From the NCBI GenBank assembly GCA_021791055.1, contig JAJYXI010000002.1, positions 74,229 to 138,228 of the forward strand: a DNA stretch of 64,000 nucleotides. Reading direction: 5' to 3'. The notes under the pieces were generated by a model. It was not told the DNA's origin and searched no databases. It saw only the letters and a program-made list of their open reading frames with translations. Within the stretch, counting starts at the first letter, position 1. The number at the start of each line of letters is the position of its first letter. The position numbers and the translations under genes were made by a program. This DNA is from Nitrospirota bacterium (GTDB taxonomy: Bacteria > Nitrospirota > Thermodesulfovibrionia > Thermodesulfovibrionales > Dissulfurispiraceae). Shown piece after piece: positions 43,672 to 52,731 of this stretch.

Positions 43672-44791
43672 TATAAATTACCTCCTCCCACTTTTTAAGC
43701 ATAACCGATATATCAAAATCCTTTGCCCTCTCAGCAGCCGCTTTCTTATAGAAAGACAACATGTCTCCGTCTTTGCAAAATTCTTTTATCACATTCGCCA
43801 ATCCTTCGATATTTCCTGTCTCGACGAGTTTGATGTATTTCCCGTTGTCCGCTACGGAAAAGCATGAGGCAAAATCATAGCTTATGCACGCACAGCCGCA
43901 GGCCATGGCCTCGATTAGAGTATTGGGAAAACCTTCGTAATATGACGGAAACACAAAAAATTTGGAGTTTTTCATGTATTTGTACGGATTTCTGGAAAAA
44001 CCCGCAACCTCGATTCTATTTTCCAAATTTATTCCCTTTATCATCTCCTCTAAGTATTCCCTGTCCGGCCCGTCACCTATAATAAGCAGGTCTTCTTTTA
44101 TCGAATCTTTTATCATTGCAAATGCCTTAATAAGGTCTTCCTGCCCTTTCTGCTTGTTATACAGTCTTCCTACATTCACAATATAATCTTTAAACCCTGT
44201 ATCTTCTCTTGCCAATGTATTTATTTCATTTATATCTATGCCGTTCTGTATAACAACCGACCCTATCCCCAGTTGTTGCAGTTCCAATCTCACTCCCTCG
44301 CTTACACTTATCACCCTATCGGCTTTTTTATACAATTTTTTGATATGGTTTACATAGAAATCATTGTGCAGCAAATGCACAAAGGCGCCCTTGTACTGGT
44401 TTTCTATGGATACCCTTGAGGAAATAATCAGTCTCTTGTCCTTAACCGCCTCTATGCTGATTAAATTGTTGTAATCTTCGAATGACACGAAGACATCTGC
44501 ATCCAGATATTTCACCATCTCTTTCAGATGAAAGACCCTATCGTTATATAGCTCTTCTCCTGCCTTCAGGGTCAGCCCTACATCTCTTTTTGACAGGACT
44601 AAAGGATCCAATATCTTCTCAGGTAGTATATGGATTTTTACCCTTTCATCAATATCAAAGGCTATAGGCTTTTTCTCAAACACGATAATGCTGACATAAT
44701 TATTTTCAGCCAAATGATTTGCCAATCTTGAGACAACCCTCTGAACACCGCCAAAATAAAGGTTCTGGGTGATAAAGGCGATTTTATTCAT
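43667..44791 (-). CDS. GT4 family glycosyltransferase
   Basis: 374 aa from ATG 44791, overlapping the previous stop by four bases. GT-B fold: FITQNLYFGGVQRVVSRLAN, YIVNVGRLYNKQKGQEDLIK, and the donor-binding SYYEGFPNTLIEAMACGCAC with the EX7E motif. Transfers a sugar from a nucleotide donor to an acceptor on the cytosolic side; the sugar cannot be told. Confidence 0.93.
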   Translation of the reverse strand: MNKIAFITQNLYFGGVQRVVSRLANHLAENNYVSIIVFEKKPIAFDIDERVKIHILPEKILDPLVLSKRDVGLTLKAGEELYNDRVFHLKEMVKYLDADVFVSFEDYNNLISIEAVKDKRLIISSRVSIENQYKGAFVHLLHNDFYVNHIKKLYKKADRVISVSEGVRLELQQLGIGSVVIQNGIDINEINTLAREDTGFKDYIVNVGRLYNKQKGQEDLIKAFAMIKDSIKEDLLIIGDGPDREYLEEMIKGINLENRIEVAGFSRNPYKYMKNSKFFVFPSYYEGFPNTLIEAMACGCACISYDFASCFSVADNGKYIKLVETGNIEGLANVIKEFCKDGDMLSFYKKAAAERAKDFDISVMLKKWEEVIYN

Positions 44792-45519
44792 CTTACACAG
44801 CATGCATATATCTCTGCGCAATACCCTCCAAAGAGATGAGAAATGCTATTCAGCGCTTCGATATATTCCACAGGAAATTTTGTCAACTGGCCATCTGTAA
44901 GCGGCTTAAATTGCACTCCCTGTATCGTTAATATAGACAGCCCTGCCTTTTTAATATCTGACTTCAATAAATTGACATCATAAACCCTTATATGGCCTGA
45001 TTCCATATCATTCCGGTTGAAGGAATAAGGTGTCTCCAGATAGCCCATCTCCGCCCCTAACAATCTGTGAACGCTTAATGCATTCGGGACTATGATGTGC
45101 AGTCTGCCGTTTTTTGACAACCAATCCTTTACCATGAATAATAGCTCTATAGGATTCTCCACATGTTCCAATCCATCTGTTAAGACTATGTCGGAATATC
45201 TTTCATCCGGAGTGTAATCCTCCCACCTTGAACGGATAAACTTCACATTAGCAAGTTTTTTATCCTTTAATATCTTTTTAGAGAATTTATCTGCCATATC
45301 AACAACAGTAACCTTTTCCGACCATCCTGCCAGTATGGATGTGGTTGGAGACTCATCGCTGCCCAGTTCCAAAACATTTTCGCCGATAAAATATTTACTG
45401 ATTAGCCGGTACCCGAACTTTTTTGTCATCAGATATGAACGGTAACCGCCCCTTGACTGCTGGAGCGCCTTAGCTATGATATTTGATAAAACAGCATCCC
45501 TCTTCGCATAATCAGCCAT
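44788..45519 (-). CDS. Class I SAM-dependent methyltransferase
   Basis: 243 aa. Motif I ENVLELGSDESPTTSILAGW, motif II VTVVDMADKF, acidic region YSDIVLTDGLEHVENPIELL. Predicted small-molecule (sugar) O- or N-methyltransferase of the Methyltransf_11/23 type. Overlaps the GT4 gene by four bases. Confidence 0.88.
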   Translation of the reverse strand: MADYAKRDAVLSNIIAKALQQSRGGYRSYLMTKKFGYRLISKYFIGENVLELGSDESPTTSILAGWSEKVTVVDMADKFSKKILKDKKLANVKFIRSRWEDYTPDERYSDIVLTDGLEHVENPIELLFMVKDWLSKNGRLHIIVPNALSVHRLLGAEMGYLETPYSFNRNDMESGHIRVYDVNLLKSDIKKAGLSILTIQGVQFKPLTDGQLTKFPVEYIEALNSISHLFGGYCAEIYACCVR

Positions 45520-45543
45520 TTATAATCACCGCCATCTCTATCA

Positions 45544-46377
45544 TTAAGCCCTCTTCATCAAAATCAATGACCTGTTTCTAAACATAGAATAAAAATATGT
45601 GTATAAGCGAATATATACATTCACAAGACAATTTCTTTCTGTTTTATTCTCGTGAGACTGTCCGACGTTCTTTAGTCCGAGAAGATATCTCATCAGGTCA
45701 GAAAGTGTGAACACCATATTTTTGTCAAAAATTATTTTCCTCCTGAAAAATGCAATGTCCTTAACATAAAAATATTTCAAAAGTATCGAATCCATTTCTC
45801 TATGGCCTCTGTAAAAAACCCCCTTTTTCAGATATTCGCTGTGAGATTCTCCATCGGCATGCGGATAAAGGCCGACACCTAATTTATAAAAGAAATTTAT
45901 ATATCTAACTCTGACGCCTGAATACGGCAGCCAATGAACAAATGGTAATTTTAGATGGGGCTCAACGATACTATAAGAGGACGGAAACTCGGCGAATATA
46001 AATCCACCCGGTTTCAGAACCCTGCCCAGCTCCTGCAATGCCTTGTCCATATCAGAGATATGTTCGAAGACCTGATATGCGTATATAAAATCGAAAAAGC
46101 CGTCTTCGAACGGTAATTTATAGTCTGATTTAATCTCAAAAAACTCCTTCCGCGAATCAATCAGTTGTATCCTTTCTTTCTCAAATTTATTTTCTGAAAA
46201 CTTATGCCTGACTTCCTCTACAGCCTGTTTATCTATATCAACACCGTATACATCAAAAGACAATTTTCGCAATTCCACAGCAATGTTCCCGGTTCCGCAC
46301 CCGAAATCAAGAATTTTGGGATTGACTAAATTCCCTCCGAACTCATCAAGGATTCTGAGAATTATTTTGTAATACAA
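45544..46377 (-). CDS. Class I SAM-dependent methyltransferase
   Basis: 277 aa. ILDFGCGTGNIAVELRKLSF, VYGVDIDKQAVEEV and YQVFEHISDMDKALQELGRV show the ubiE-like fold; the C-terminal 90 residues are basic and hydrophobic, suggesting contact with membrane or a lipid-linked sugar. Independent of the preceding methyltransferase in sequence. Confidence 0.88.
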   Translation of the reverse strand: MYYKIILRILDEFGGNLVNPKILDFGCGTGNIAVELRKLSFDVYGVDIDKQAVEEVRHKFSENKFEKERIQLIDSRKEFFEIKSDYKLPFEDGFFDFIYAYQVFEHISDMDKALQELGRVLKPGGFIFAEFPSSYSIVEPHLKLPFVHWLPYSGVRVRYINFFYKLGVGLYPHADGESHSEYLKKGVFYRGHREMDSILLKYFYVKDIAFFRRKIIFDKNMVFTLSDLMRYLLGLKNVGQSHENKTERNCLVNVYIRLYTYFYSMFRNRSLILMKRA

Positions 46378-46409
46378 GCTGCGATCTCCTGCAATCTGCT
46401 CTTATATGC

Positions 46410-47411
46410 TCAGACAGCATACAGAACCGTTTCGCCCATCCATATCCCATGCTGGTCAAGAAAGAGTTTATAGTCTTTTCTGGTCTCTTTTATTTTTATC
46501 GGAATATTCCATATATCCTCTCTCTTGTGGTACACACAGATAGCAAGGGCAGGCTTGAAAAGTCTTATTGTATCCTGAGCTCCGATTACAGCATCGAGTT
46601 CCGCACCTTCTATATCCATCTTAATAAAATCCACTTTCTCTATCTTATTCTCCTTCACGAAGGTATCAATGTCCACAACATTGATCAAAGCGTCTCCGCA
46701 TCCATCTATTTTGTTACAGCCAGAGCCTATAGTGGTGTTAAACCTTACAGCCGACCTTTCACTAAAAACCCCTGCATTAACCGTTACAACAGCTTTATTA
46801 TCCTTATATTGAGATTCGAGCCTGCTAAACAACACAGGATCGGGCTCAAATGCAAAAACCCTCCCTGTTTTGAGATGGGACAATACCCGTTGGGTAAACC
46901 ACCCATAAGCAGCTCCGCAGTCAAATACAATACCATCACCTTTTATCGCATAATGGAGAAAATACTGGTCATGGAGATTGACATAATAGCTTTTGTTTAA
47001 CTTTTTATGTTCAAGGATATTTTTATATATTAGTTTTGAATACTCATCCTCAAAGAGGGTCTCTGCTTCTCCGGCAAGGCTTTGGTCAATAAATCCATAG
47101 TCTATTTGTTTGCCGTCATCAATATAAGTCGCATAATGGAATATCCTGTAATTTTGGAAACCCGCTCCGATTAACTTCCTCTCCAGATCAAACCAGTATT
47201 GCTCCGATGCCACGAGTATTTCTATATTTCCTTCCTTGCACAACTCGACTGCATCTTCCATGGCTATAACCTTAATATTATTGAAATAGGTTCCCTGCTT
47301 TGACTGTGAATCGTCTATAAAATTGATACATTTATACCCGTAAGTTCCTTCGAGCACTAATTGTGCCACTGCTCCGCTCAATCCCGCACCGTATATCATG
47401 CATTCTTTCAT
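46410..47411 (-). CDS. FkbM family methyltransferase with PglD-like N-domain
   Basis: 333 aa. Residues 1-95 form a Rossmann-like domain (MKECMIYGAGLSGAVAQLVL, CINFIDDSQSKQG) like the N-terminal part of PglD acetyltransferases. Residues 120-333 are FkbM: FDCGAAYGWFTQRVLSHLKT, VFAFEPDPVLFSRLESQY, VDFIKMDIEGAELDAVIGAQ. O-methylation of a sugar hydroxyl is the likely role. Confidence 0.88.
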   Translation of the reverse strand: MKECMIYGAGLSGAVAQLVLEGTYGYKCINFIDDSQSKQGTYFNNIKVIAMEDAVELCKEGNIEILVASEQYWFDLERKLIGAGFQNYRIFHYATYIDDGKQIDYGFIDQSLAGEAETLFEDEYSKLIYKNILEHKKLNKSYYVNLHDQYFLHYAIKGDGIVFDCGAAYGWFTQRVLSHLKTGRVFAFEPDPVLFSRLESQYKDNKAVVTVNAGVFSERSAVRFNTTIGSGCNKIDGCGDALINVVDIDTFVKENKIEKVDFIKMDIEGAELDAVIGAQDTIRLFKPALAICVYHKREDIWNIPIKIKETRKDYKLFLDQHGIWMGETVLYAV

Positions 47412-47423
47412 TTCTAATCCGCT

Positions 47424-48539
47424 TTACTTGGCTATATTTTTTAATGTATTGACAATATACTCGGTTTCTTTATCTGTAAGTCCTGGATATAACGGGAGAG
47501 ATATTGTTCTCTCTCCGATATATTCTGCAATAGGAAAATCTCCATCTTTGTATCCAAATGTATCCTTATAATAAGTATGGAGATGTATCGGTCTGTAATT
47601 TACTGCCACACCGATACCCGCCTTTTGCAGCTTGACCAAAACCTCATCTCTATTATTAACCAACACGGCAAACAAATGCCTTGCCGATTTTGTATTTTTA
47701 GGAACCTTTATATAGTCTATACCTAACCTATCGAATTCTCTTTCGTAAAAAAATGCTATTTCCTCTCTTCTTGCAAGATTATCTTCTATTCTCTCTAACT
47801 GACCGATAAGAAGCGCAGACTGTATATCTGAAATATTATATTTAAATCCCAAAAGCTTCATATCCCAGTGGCTGTATCTCTTTGTATATCGGCTGCTTGC
47901 ATCCTTATCTATGCCGTGAAGTCTGAGCATGTAGAATTTTTCGGCCAATTCTTTATCATGGCATACAATCGCCCCGCCTTCCCCGGAAGTTATATTCTTA
48001 GTGGCATAAAACGAAAAACAGGCTGAATCTGAAAGCTCTCCAGGTCTTATATCTTCTCTCATGCCTTCGATACAGTGTGCAGAGTCCTCTATAACTTTTA
48101 GATTATATTTGTCCGCAATTTTTCTTATCCTTTTGATGTCAGTCATATTTCCATAGAGGTGTACAGGAATTATTGCCTTTGTCTTCCCTGTAATCTTCTC
48201 TTCAATTTTTGCAACATCGATATTTCCGGTTTCCTTTTCCACATCAATGAAGACAGGTCGTGCACCTGCATGAAGTATTGCATTCGCAGTGGCTACGAAA
48301 CTTAATGGAGTGGTTATAACCTCATCATCTTCGCCGATGCCTAATGCCAATAAAGACAAATGCAAGGCCGCTGTGCATGAATTAACCGCAACACAATGCC
48401 TTATTCCCAAATATTCTGCAAATTTTCTCTCAAATTCCTCTGTAACATGTGCATTGGTAAGAAAGATTGATTTTAAAACTTTATTAGCCCTTTCAATATC
48501 CTCATCGTTTATGCCGTGTCTGAAAAACTCTATTTTCAT
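47424..48539 (-). CDS. DegT/DnrJ/EryC1/StrS sugar aminotransferase
   Basis: 371 aa. PLP-binding Lys in SFYATKNITSGEGGAIVCHD, cofactor region EDSAHCIEGM, and substrate loop SSRYTKRYSHWDMKLLGFKY. Converts a 4-keto-6-deoxy-hexose-nucleotide to the 4-amino sugar, as LegC/PseC do in nonulosonic acid synthesis. Fits with the dehydratase at 61185 and the GNAT at 52279. Confidence 0.93.
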   Translation of the reverse strand: MKIEFFRHGINDEDIERANKVLKSIFLTNAHVTEEFERKFAEYLGIRHCVAVNSCTAALHLSLLALGIGEDDEVITTPLSFVATANAILHAGARPVFIDVEKETGNIDVAKIEEKITGKTKAIIPVHLYGNMTDIKRIRKIADKYNLKVIEDSAHCIEGMREDIRPGELSDSACFSFYATKNITSGEGGAIVCHDKELAEKFYMLRLHGIDKDASSRYTKRYSHWDMKLLGFKYNISDIQSALLIGQLERIEDNLARREEIAFFYEREFDRLGIDYIKVPKNTKSARHLFAVLVNNRDEVLVKLQKAGIGVAVNYRPIHLHTYYKDTFGYKDGDFPIAEYIGERTISLPLYPGLTDKETEYIVNTLKNIAK

Positions 48540-48544
48540 ATTTA

Positions 48545-49476
48545 TTACCTTTTAAAATAAATCAGGTTAAAACTCCTGGAGAAACCGAACAATACAAGGA
48601 TTTTAACCAAAATGCCCGATATGCATAATGACAGGAATCTAAGGAGTTTGTTGCGGGTTAAACAGACAATAAATCTTCTATCTTTTATATCCTTGAGATT
48701 CAACTTTAAATAAAAATATACCCTTGCAACATTTCCCATGACTATGCCGTCCAAATGCGGCACAAGATAAAACTCACCCTCTTTCAGTACCTTCTCGGCT
48801 ATTCTTTTTATCATTCCCGGAGTGGTAAATATTAATTCATCAATAAAATAATCCTTCCTTCCTCTTAATCTGACATAAATTTTTGCAATTTTTTTACTCA
48901 TGAACAAATAAGGCATCCAAAAGATATCGTAATGTCCCTCATGAAATGAATTATAGTTTGGAATATTCATGTGCATAAACCCATTTTTTTCAAAACCCTG
49001 TCCGCTTCAGATAGAACTTTCTCGATATTCTTGACATGCTCAAGAACAGCAATGCTGTATACAACATCGAAAGAAGCGTCATGGAAACAATCCATATCCT
49101 CTCCGGTGCACTCGCGGATAGCATCAACATTTTCTATGCTATTAACTGCAAGAAGTTCTTTTGCTAACTCATATCTCCCCTCAAAGCCTTCTCCACTTCC
49201 AGGTTCTATGCCTATAACATTAAAACCTTTTTTAATGCAATCTATCATCGAAAAGCCATAGCCAGCACCTATCTCAAGATATTTAAGGTCAACAGCATTC
49301 CTTCCTAATTCATTTATAAACCTTATAAAAACATCGGCAACAGGACACTTTTGTCCTTCAAAAATAATATTAAAGAACCTTTCAGAATCCTGAATTCCTC
49401 TGATATCTTTCGCAAAATATTTATTGTCAGCAATTATTTTGTGCCTTATTTCAGCTGGAACAACAATAGAATTCAA
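48545..49476 (-). pseudogene. Class I methyltransferase split by a one-base frameshift
   Basis: The 5' part reads from about TTG 49476 (NSIVVPAEIRHKIIADNKYF) with SAM motif YLEIGAGYGFSMIDC and ends after ADRVLKKMGLCT at 48967. The 3' part (MHMNIPNYNSFHEGHYDIFW) continues the same protein family in another frame. The switch is at an A7 tract (48984-48990); eight A would give RVLKKNGFMHMNIPNYNSF without interruption. The ORF can be extended upstream to 49566, but that part overlaps the SDR gene. It may be a sequencing error, phase-variable switch, slippage site or true pseudogene. Confidence 0.8.
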
Positions 49477-50510
49477 TGTATCACTCTCTGTCCGTTTTTC
49501 AATACGATCGGCACATGTCTCAGCCAGAGTTGTTTTTCCCACCATCCCCTGTTGTCCATATACCATTTTATTGTCTTTTCAAGACCACTCTCCCATAGAA
49601 CCTCTGGTTGCCAGCCGAAAGCTCTTTTTATTTTTTTTATATCGCCCGTATGCCTGAAGACCTGACCCGGTCTTTCTCCCACAAAGGTTATGATGGACTC
49701 ATCCTTATTCATCATCTTTACCACGTCCCGTGCAATTGAAAGAATTGTCCGGTGAACGCCTGATGCCACATTAAAAACCTCCCCTTTTACCTTTTCGATA
49801 TCATCATGAATTATCATATCAATCGCCCTGCATACATCTTCCACGAATATATAATCTCTCGCCGCACTGCCGTCGCCGTGTACCCTTAACGGTTCACCCA
49901 GGATGCAACTCGTTATAAATCTTGGTATTGCCTTTTCAAGATGCTGGTAAGGTCCGTAATTATTAAAAGGTCGTATAATCACAGCGGGAATTTCATATGT
50001 TGCCCAGTACGAATAGACAAGCCTGTCTGCTCCTGCCTTGGCAGCTGCGTACGGACTCATAGGCATTAAAGGATGGTTTTCATCCATAAGTTCTTCCATT
50101 GCGGTTCCGTATACCTCCGATGTGGAGATATGGATAAATCTTTCTATCTGGTTTTTATACTTCAAGACGGCATTTGCGATGATCTGGGTCCCGATAACAT
50201 CGGTTTCAAAAAATATATAGTTATCGTATATGGATCGCGTCACATGGGACTCAGCGGCAAAATGCACCACTACATCCGACTGCGATACGAGTGTGTCAAC
50301 CAGTTCGCCGTTTCTGACATTTCCATACCAGAATACGAGCCTATCGTCTTTGTTTTCATTAATATTAACCGGAAAGTTTTCAATACTACCAGCATAGGTA
50401 AGGGCATCAAGTATAATAAGTTTATAATCTGGATATTTATTATACATGTATTTCACAAAGTTGCTGCCGATAAAACCGGCCCCGCCTGTAATGAGCATGT
50501 TCTTTTGCAT
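49473..50510 (-). CDS. NAD-dependent 4,6-dehydratase-type SDR (RfbB-like)
   Basis: 345 aa from ATG 50510 with GGAGGG upstream. MLITGGAGFIGSNFVKYMYN (NAD site), LDALTYAGSIENFP and VHFAAESHVTRSIYD are RfbB signatures; active site SEVYGTAMEE and YAAAKAGADRL (YxxxK as SPYAAAKAGAD). Removes water from a nucleotide hexose to give the 4-keto-6-deoxy sugar. This is a second dehydratase besides 61185, implying at least two deoxy sugars. Confidence 0.9.
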   Translation of the reverse strand: MQKNMLITGGAGFIGSNFVKYMYNKYPDYKLIILDALTYAGSIENFPVNINENKDDRLVFWYGNVRNGELVDTLVSQSDVVVHFAAESHVTRSIYDNYIFFETDVIGTQIIANAVLKYKNQIERFIHISTSEVYGTAMEELMDENHPLMPMSPYAAAKAGADRLVYSYWATYEIPAVIIRPFNNYGPYQHLEKAIPRFITSCILGEPLRVHGDGSAARDYIFVEDVCRAIDMIIHDDIEKVKGEVFNVASGVHRTILSIARDVVKMMNKDESIITFVGERPGQVFRHTGDIKKIKRAFGWQPEVLWESGLEKTIKWYMDNRGWWEKQLWLRHVPIVLKNGQRVIH

Positions 50511-50511
50511 C

Positions 50512-51219
50512 TTAATTAAGCCCTCCAACAGTTTTTCTATTTGTTAAAATATCAAGGCTGTCATCTCCGTGATTGAAAAGCAAATCTATAACAGAGAGGA
50601 ATGGTATAAAGTCTCCGTATAGCTGGGTATATACGGGATGCCTGTAATCCTGATATTCTATCTCTATACCCTGTGCCTTAAAAAAAGAGTTATTGATGTA
50701 ATTTCTTCCAGAAGCGCCTTCATAGAAGATATCTGCATTAAAGAACTTGCATATTGCCGCAAGCCTTTCAAGCCTATCGCCCTTAATATCCAGCGATGAT
50801 GATCTGACTATTTCTTTATCTTCCATTCCAAGACATCCAGTTAATTTTAGAATGAAATACATGTCGAGTTCAACAAGAAGCTCCCACTCGGTTGCATATG
50901 CCTCCTCGAAGATATCTATATATTTCTTAAAAAAGGGTGCCTTTGAATAGTTTTGTCTTATTGAAAAAAGGTGCTTTTTTCTCCAGTTTGTTTTGTTGTC
51001 AATTTTGATGTCCTTTACGAGATTCTTTTCTTCAAAATTCACATGAACCGGAACGGTAAGCCATTGAATGCCGTTGGCTGTCTTAATCCTGTTTCTGTTC
51101 CTCCAGCCATCCCTGTCATACTGCACATCATCGTAGACAACAAACACATCGCATCTATACACCTGTTCAAAAAAGCCAAGCCATGGCAGGTAACCCGGCT
51201 GTAATATTCCGACCATCAT
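50512..51219 (-). CDS. WbqC-like family protein
   Basis: 235 aa from ATG 51219, overlapping the previous stop by four bases. MVGILQPGYLPWLGFFEQVY, VVYDDVQYDRDGWRNRNRIK and WRKKHLFSIRQNYSKAPFFK are the WbqC family pattern. WbqC-like proteins are found in O-antigen clusters, often beside aminotransferases or glycine-transfer genes; the reaction is unknown. Confidence 0.92.
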   Translation of the reverse strand: MMVGILQPGYLPWLGFFEQVYRCDVFVVYDDVQYDRDGWRNRNRIKTANGIQWLTVPVHVNFEEKNLVKDIKIDNKTNWRKKHLFSIRQNYSKAPFFKKYIDIFEEAYATEWELLVELDMYFILKLTGCLGMEDKEIVRSSSLDIKGDRLERLAAICKFFNADIFYEGASGRNYINNSFFKAQGIEIEYQDYRHPVYTQLYGDFIPFLSVIDLLFNHGDDSLDILTNRKTVGGLN

Positions 51220-52247
51220 CCCTGACTTTTCTCTCCGTTTTCGACAATGCATCCCTCCATGTCCTGCTCGTTCAGCGCAAACCGATGTTTTCTATTCTCT
51301 TCAGCGGTTTTCACTATTTTCCAGTAGTTATGCTTCCATGAGCGGTATTTCCAGTCAGGACAGTTTCTACAGATTTCTATATCGTTTCCCTTGCCTTCAA
51401 GGTGCATCTTCCTGTAATATTCAAAGCCTTCGCCATGCCAGATCTCTTTGATGGATTTCTCGTGGATATTGCCAATATCCGTAACAGCAGCTATGTCAAA
51501 GCCGCATACCATTATCTTCCCCCTTGAGTCAATATTCAGCCTTTCAAAGATGAACGGACAGGGTATTATCTCTTCTGGTGGCAGATAAGGCGTTGGATCT
51601 GCTGATTTTGATGGGTCATTTATCCCCCATGTAAGGTATTTCCTCTTCTGAAAGTTATCAACTAAAGGTTCCCAGAATCTTGCAACTGCATCAATATCAA
51701 CGCCAACCTGGTTTACCCCGCTAGCTATAATTTTGGTCGGGCTTTTTAAATGGTTTCTCAAGTCAACCATTCTTTTTATATTTTTAAGCAGTACATCCCA
51801 GTCCAGTCCTGCCCTTACCTTCGAGTATGTCTCGGGATCGGCAGCGTCAACGCTGAATTCTATCATGTCGACCCCGGCTTCAAGTAGCCGTCTGCTGTTT
51901 CCCTCATTAAATCGCGAGCCGTTTGTTATCAGTCCTATCTTTGCACCGACCTTCTTAGCATACTCCATCAATTCAACTGCCTTAGGATGGAGCATTGGCT
52001 CGCCGCCGCCGGACATCCTGATCCATGCACCGTACTCACCGCACTGGTCGGCTATAATCTTGAATGTATCCTCGTTCATTAATGGCCTGTCTTTGTAGTC
52101 GGCCCTTATCTCCGAATTAGTGTACGGACAGTTAGGACACTGTGCGTTGCACACATAGACAAACGAAATAACGCACATCATCGGGAATTCCATTGCTTCC
52201 GGCCTGATGCCGTATTGTTTCTGCTTATGTTCGACAGTTTCTTTCAT
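51216..52247 (-). CDS. Radical SAM/SPASM protein, copy 1
   Basis: 343 aa from ATG 52247 (AAAGGAGCAGCAATG), since the longer frame to 52358 runs into the next gene's end. SAM cluster CNAQCPNCPY (CxxxCxxC), WIRMSGGGEPMLHPKA, and a C-terminal SPASM-like Cys set (ICRNCPDWKYRSW). Members in glycan islands may modify sugars or peptides; some carry out dehydration or epimerisation. Confidence 0.88.
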   Translation of the reverse strand: MKETVEHKQKQYGIRPEAMEFPMMCVISFVYVCNAQCPNCPYTNSEIRADYKDRPLMNEDTFKIIADQCGEYGAWIRMSGGGEPMLHPKAVELMEYAKKVGAKIGLITNGSRFNEGNSRRLLEAGVDMIEFSVDAADPETYSKVRAGLDWDVLLKNIKRMVDLRNHLKSPTKIIASGVNQVGVDIDAVARFWEPLVDNFQKRKYLTWGINDPSKSADPTPYLPPEEIIPCPFIFERLNIDSRGKIMVCGFDIAAVTDIGNIHEKSIKEIWHGEGFEYYRKMHLEGKGNDIEICRNCPDWKYRSWKHNYWKIVKTAEENRKHRFALNEQDMEGCIVENGEKSQG

Positions 52248-52278
52248 TGCTGCTCCTTTTATGCGTCTGTTTAATTTA

Positions 52279-52731
52279 TTAGTGAATTTGTAACAATAAT
52301 TTTTTGTATTTAACACCATCGTATAAAATGCCATCATGTTCCCTCGTTTGTACACCATCGTTCAGAAAGCCGCTTTTTTCAAATACATGCTTTGCAATCT
52401 TATTGTCTTTCAATACCCATGCCCATATAAAGGGCAGATTCATTTTTCTTGCAATGTCTTCGATAATGGAAAGAAGCCGTGTACCCATCCCCTTATTTTT
52501 ATCTTTCGCAAAAAACGCTACCTCTCCTTCCCTGCCAAGATATAAGATTACCACACCTGCGAGCACATCGCCATCGACCACACCCCTTATTTCCACATCC
52601 CTCCTCTCAAGCCACTTCATAGTGTCGTCTTTATTTACCGGGGATGTCAACAGCATATCTATATGGCTGTTCCTCAGATGGATGTACTGCTCGATATATC
52701 CTGTTTCCTCTTTTAAATCTATTACTCTCAT
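52279..52731 (-). CDS. GNAT family N-acetyltransferase
   Basis: 150 aa. Acetyl-CoA-binding AKDKNKGMGTRLLSIIEDIA and the C-terminal AKHVFEKSGFLNDGV fold. Size and motif layout resemble PseH/LegH enzymes that acetylate the 4-amino group before nonulosonic acid formation; a different acceptor cannot be excluded. Overlaps asnB copy 2 by four bases. Confidence 0.85.
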   Translation of the reverse strand: MRVIDLKEETGYIEQYIHLRNSHIDMLLTSPVNKDDTMKWLERRDVEIRGVVDGDVLAGVVILYLGREGEVAFFAKDKNKGMGTRLLSIIEDIARKMNLPFIWAWVLKDNKIAKHVFEKSGFLNDGVQTREHDGILYDGVKYKKLLLQIH

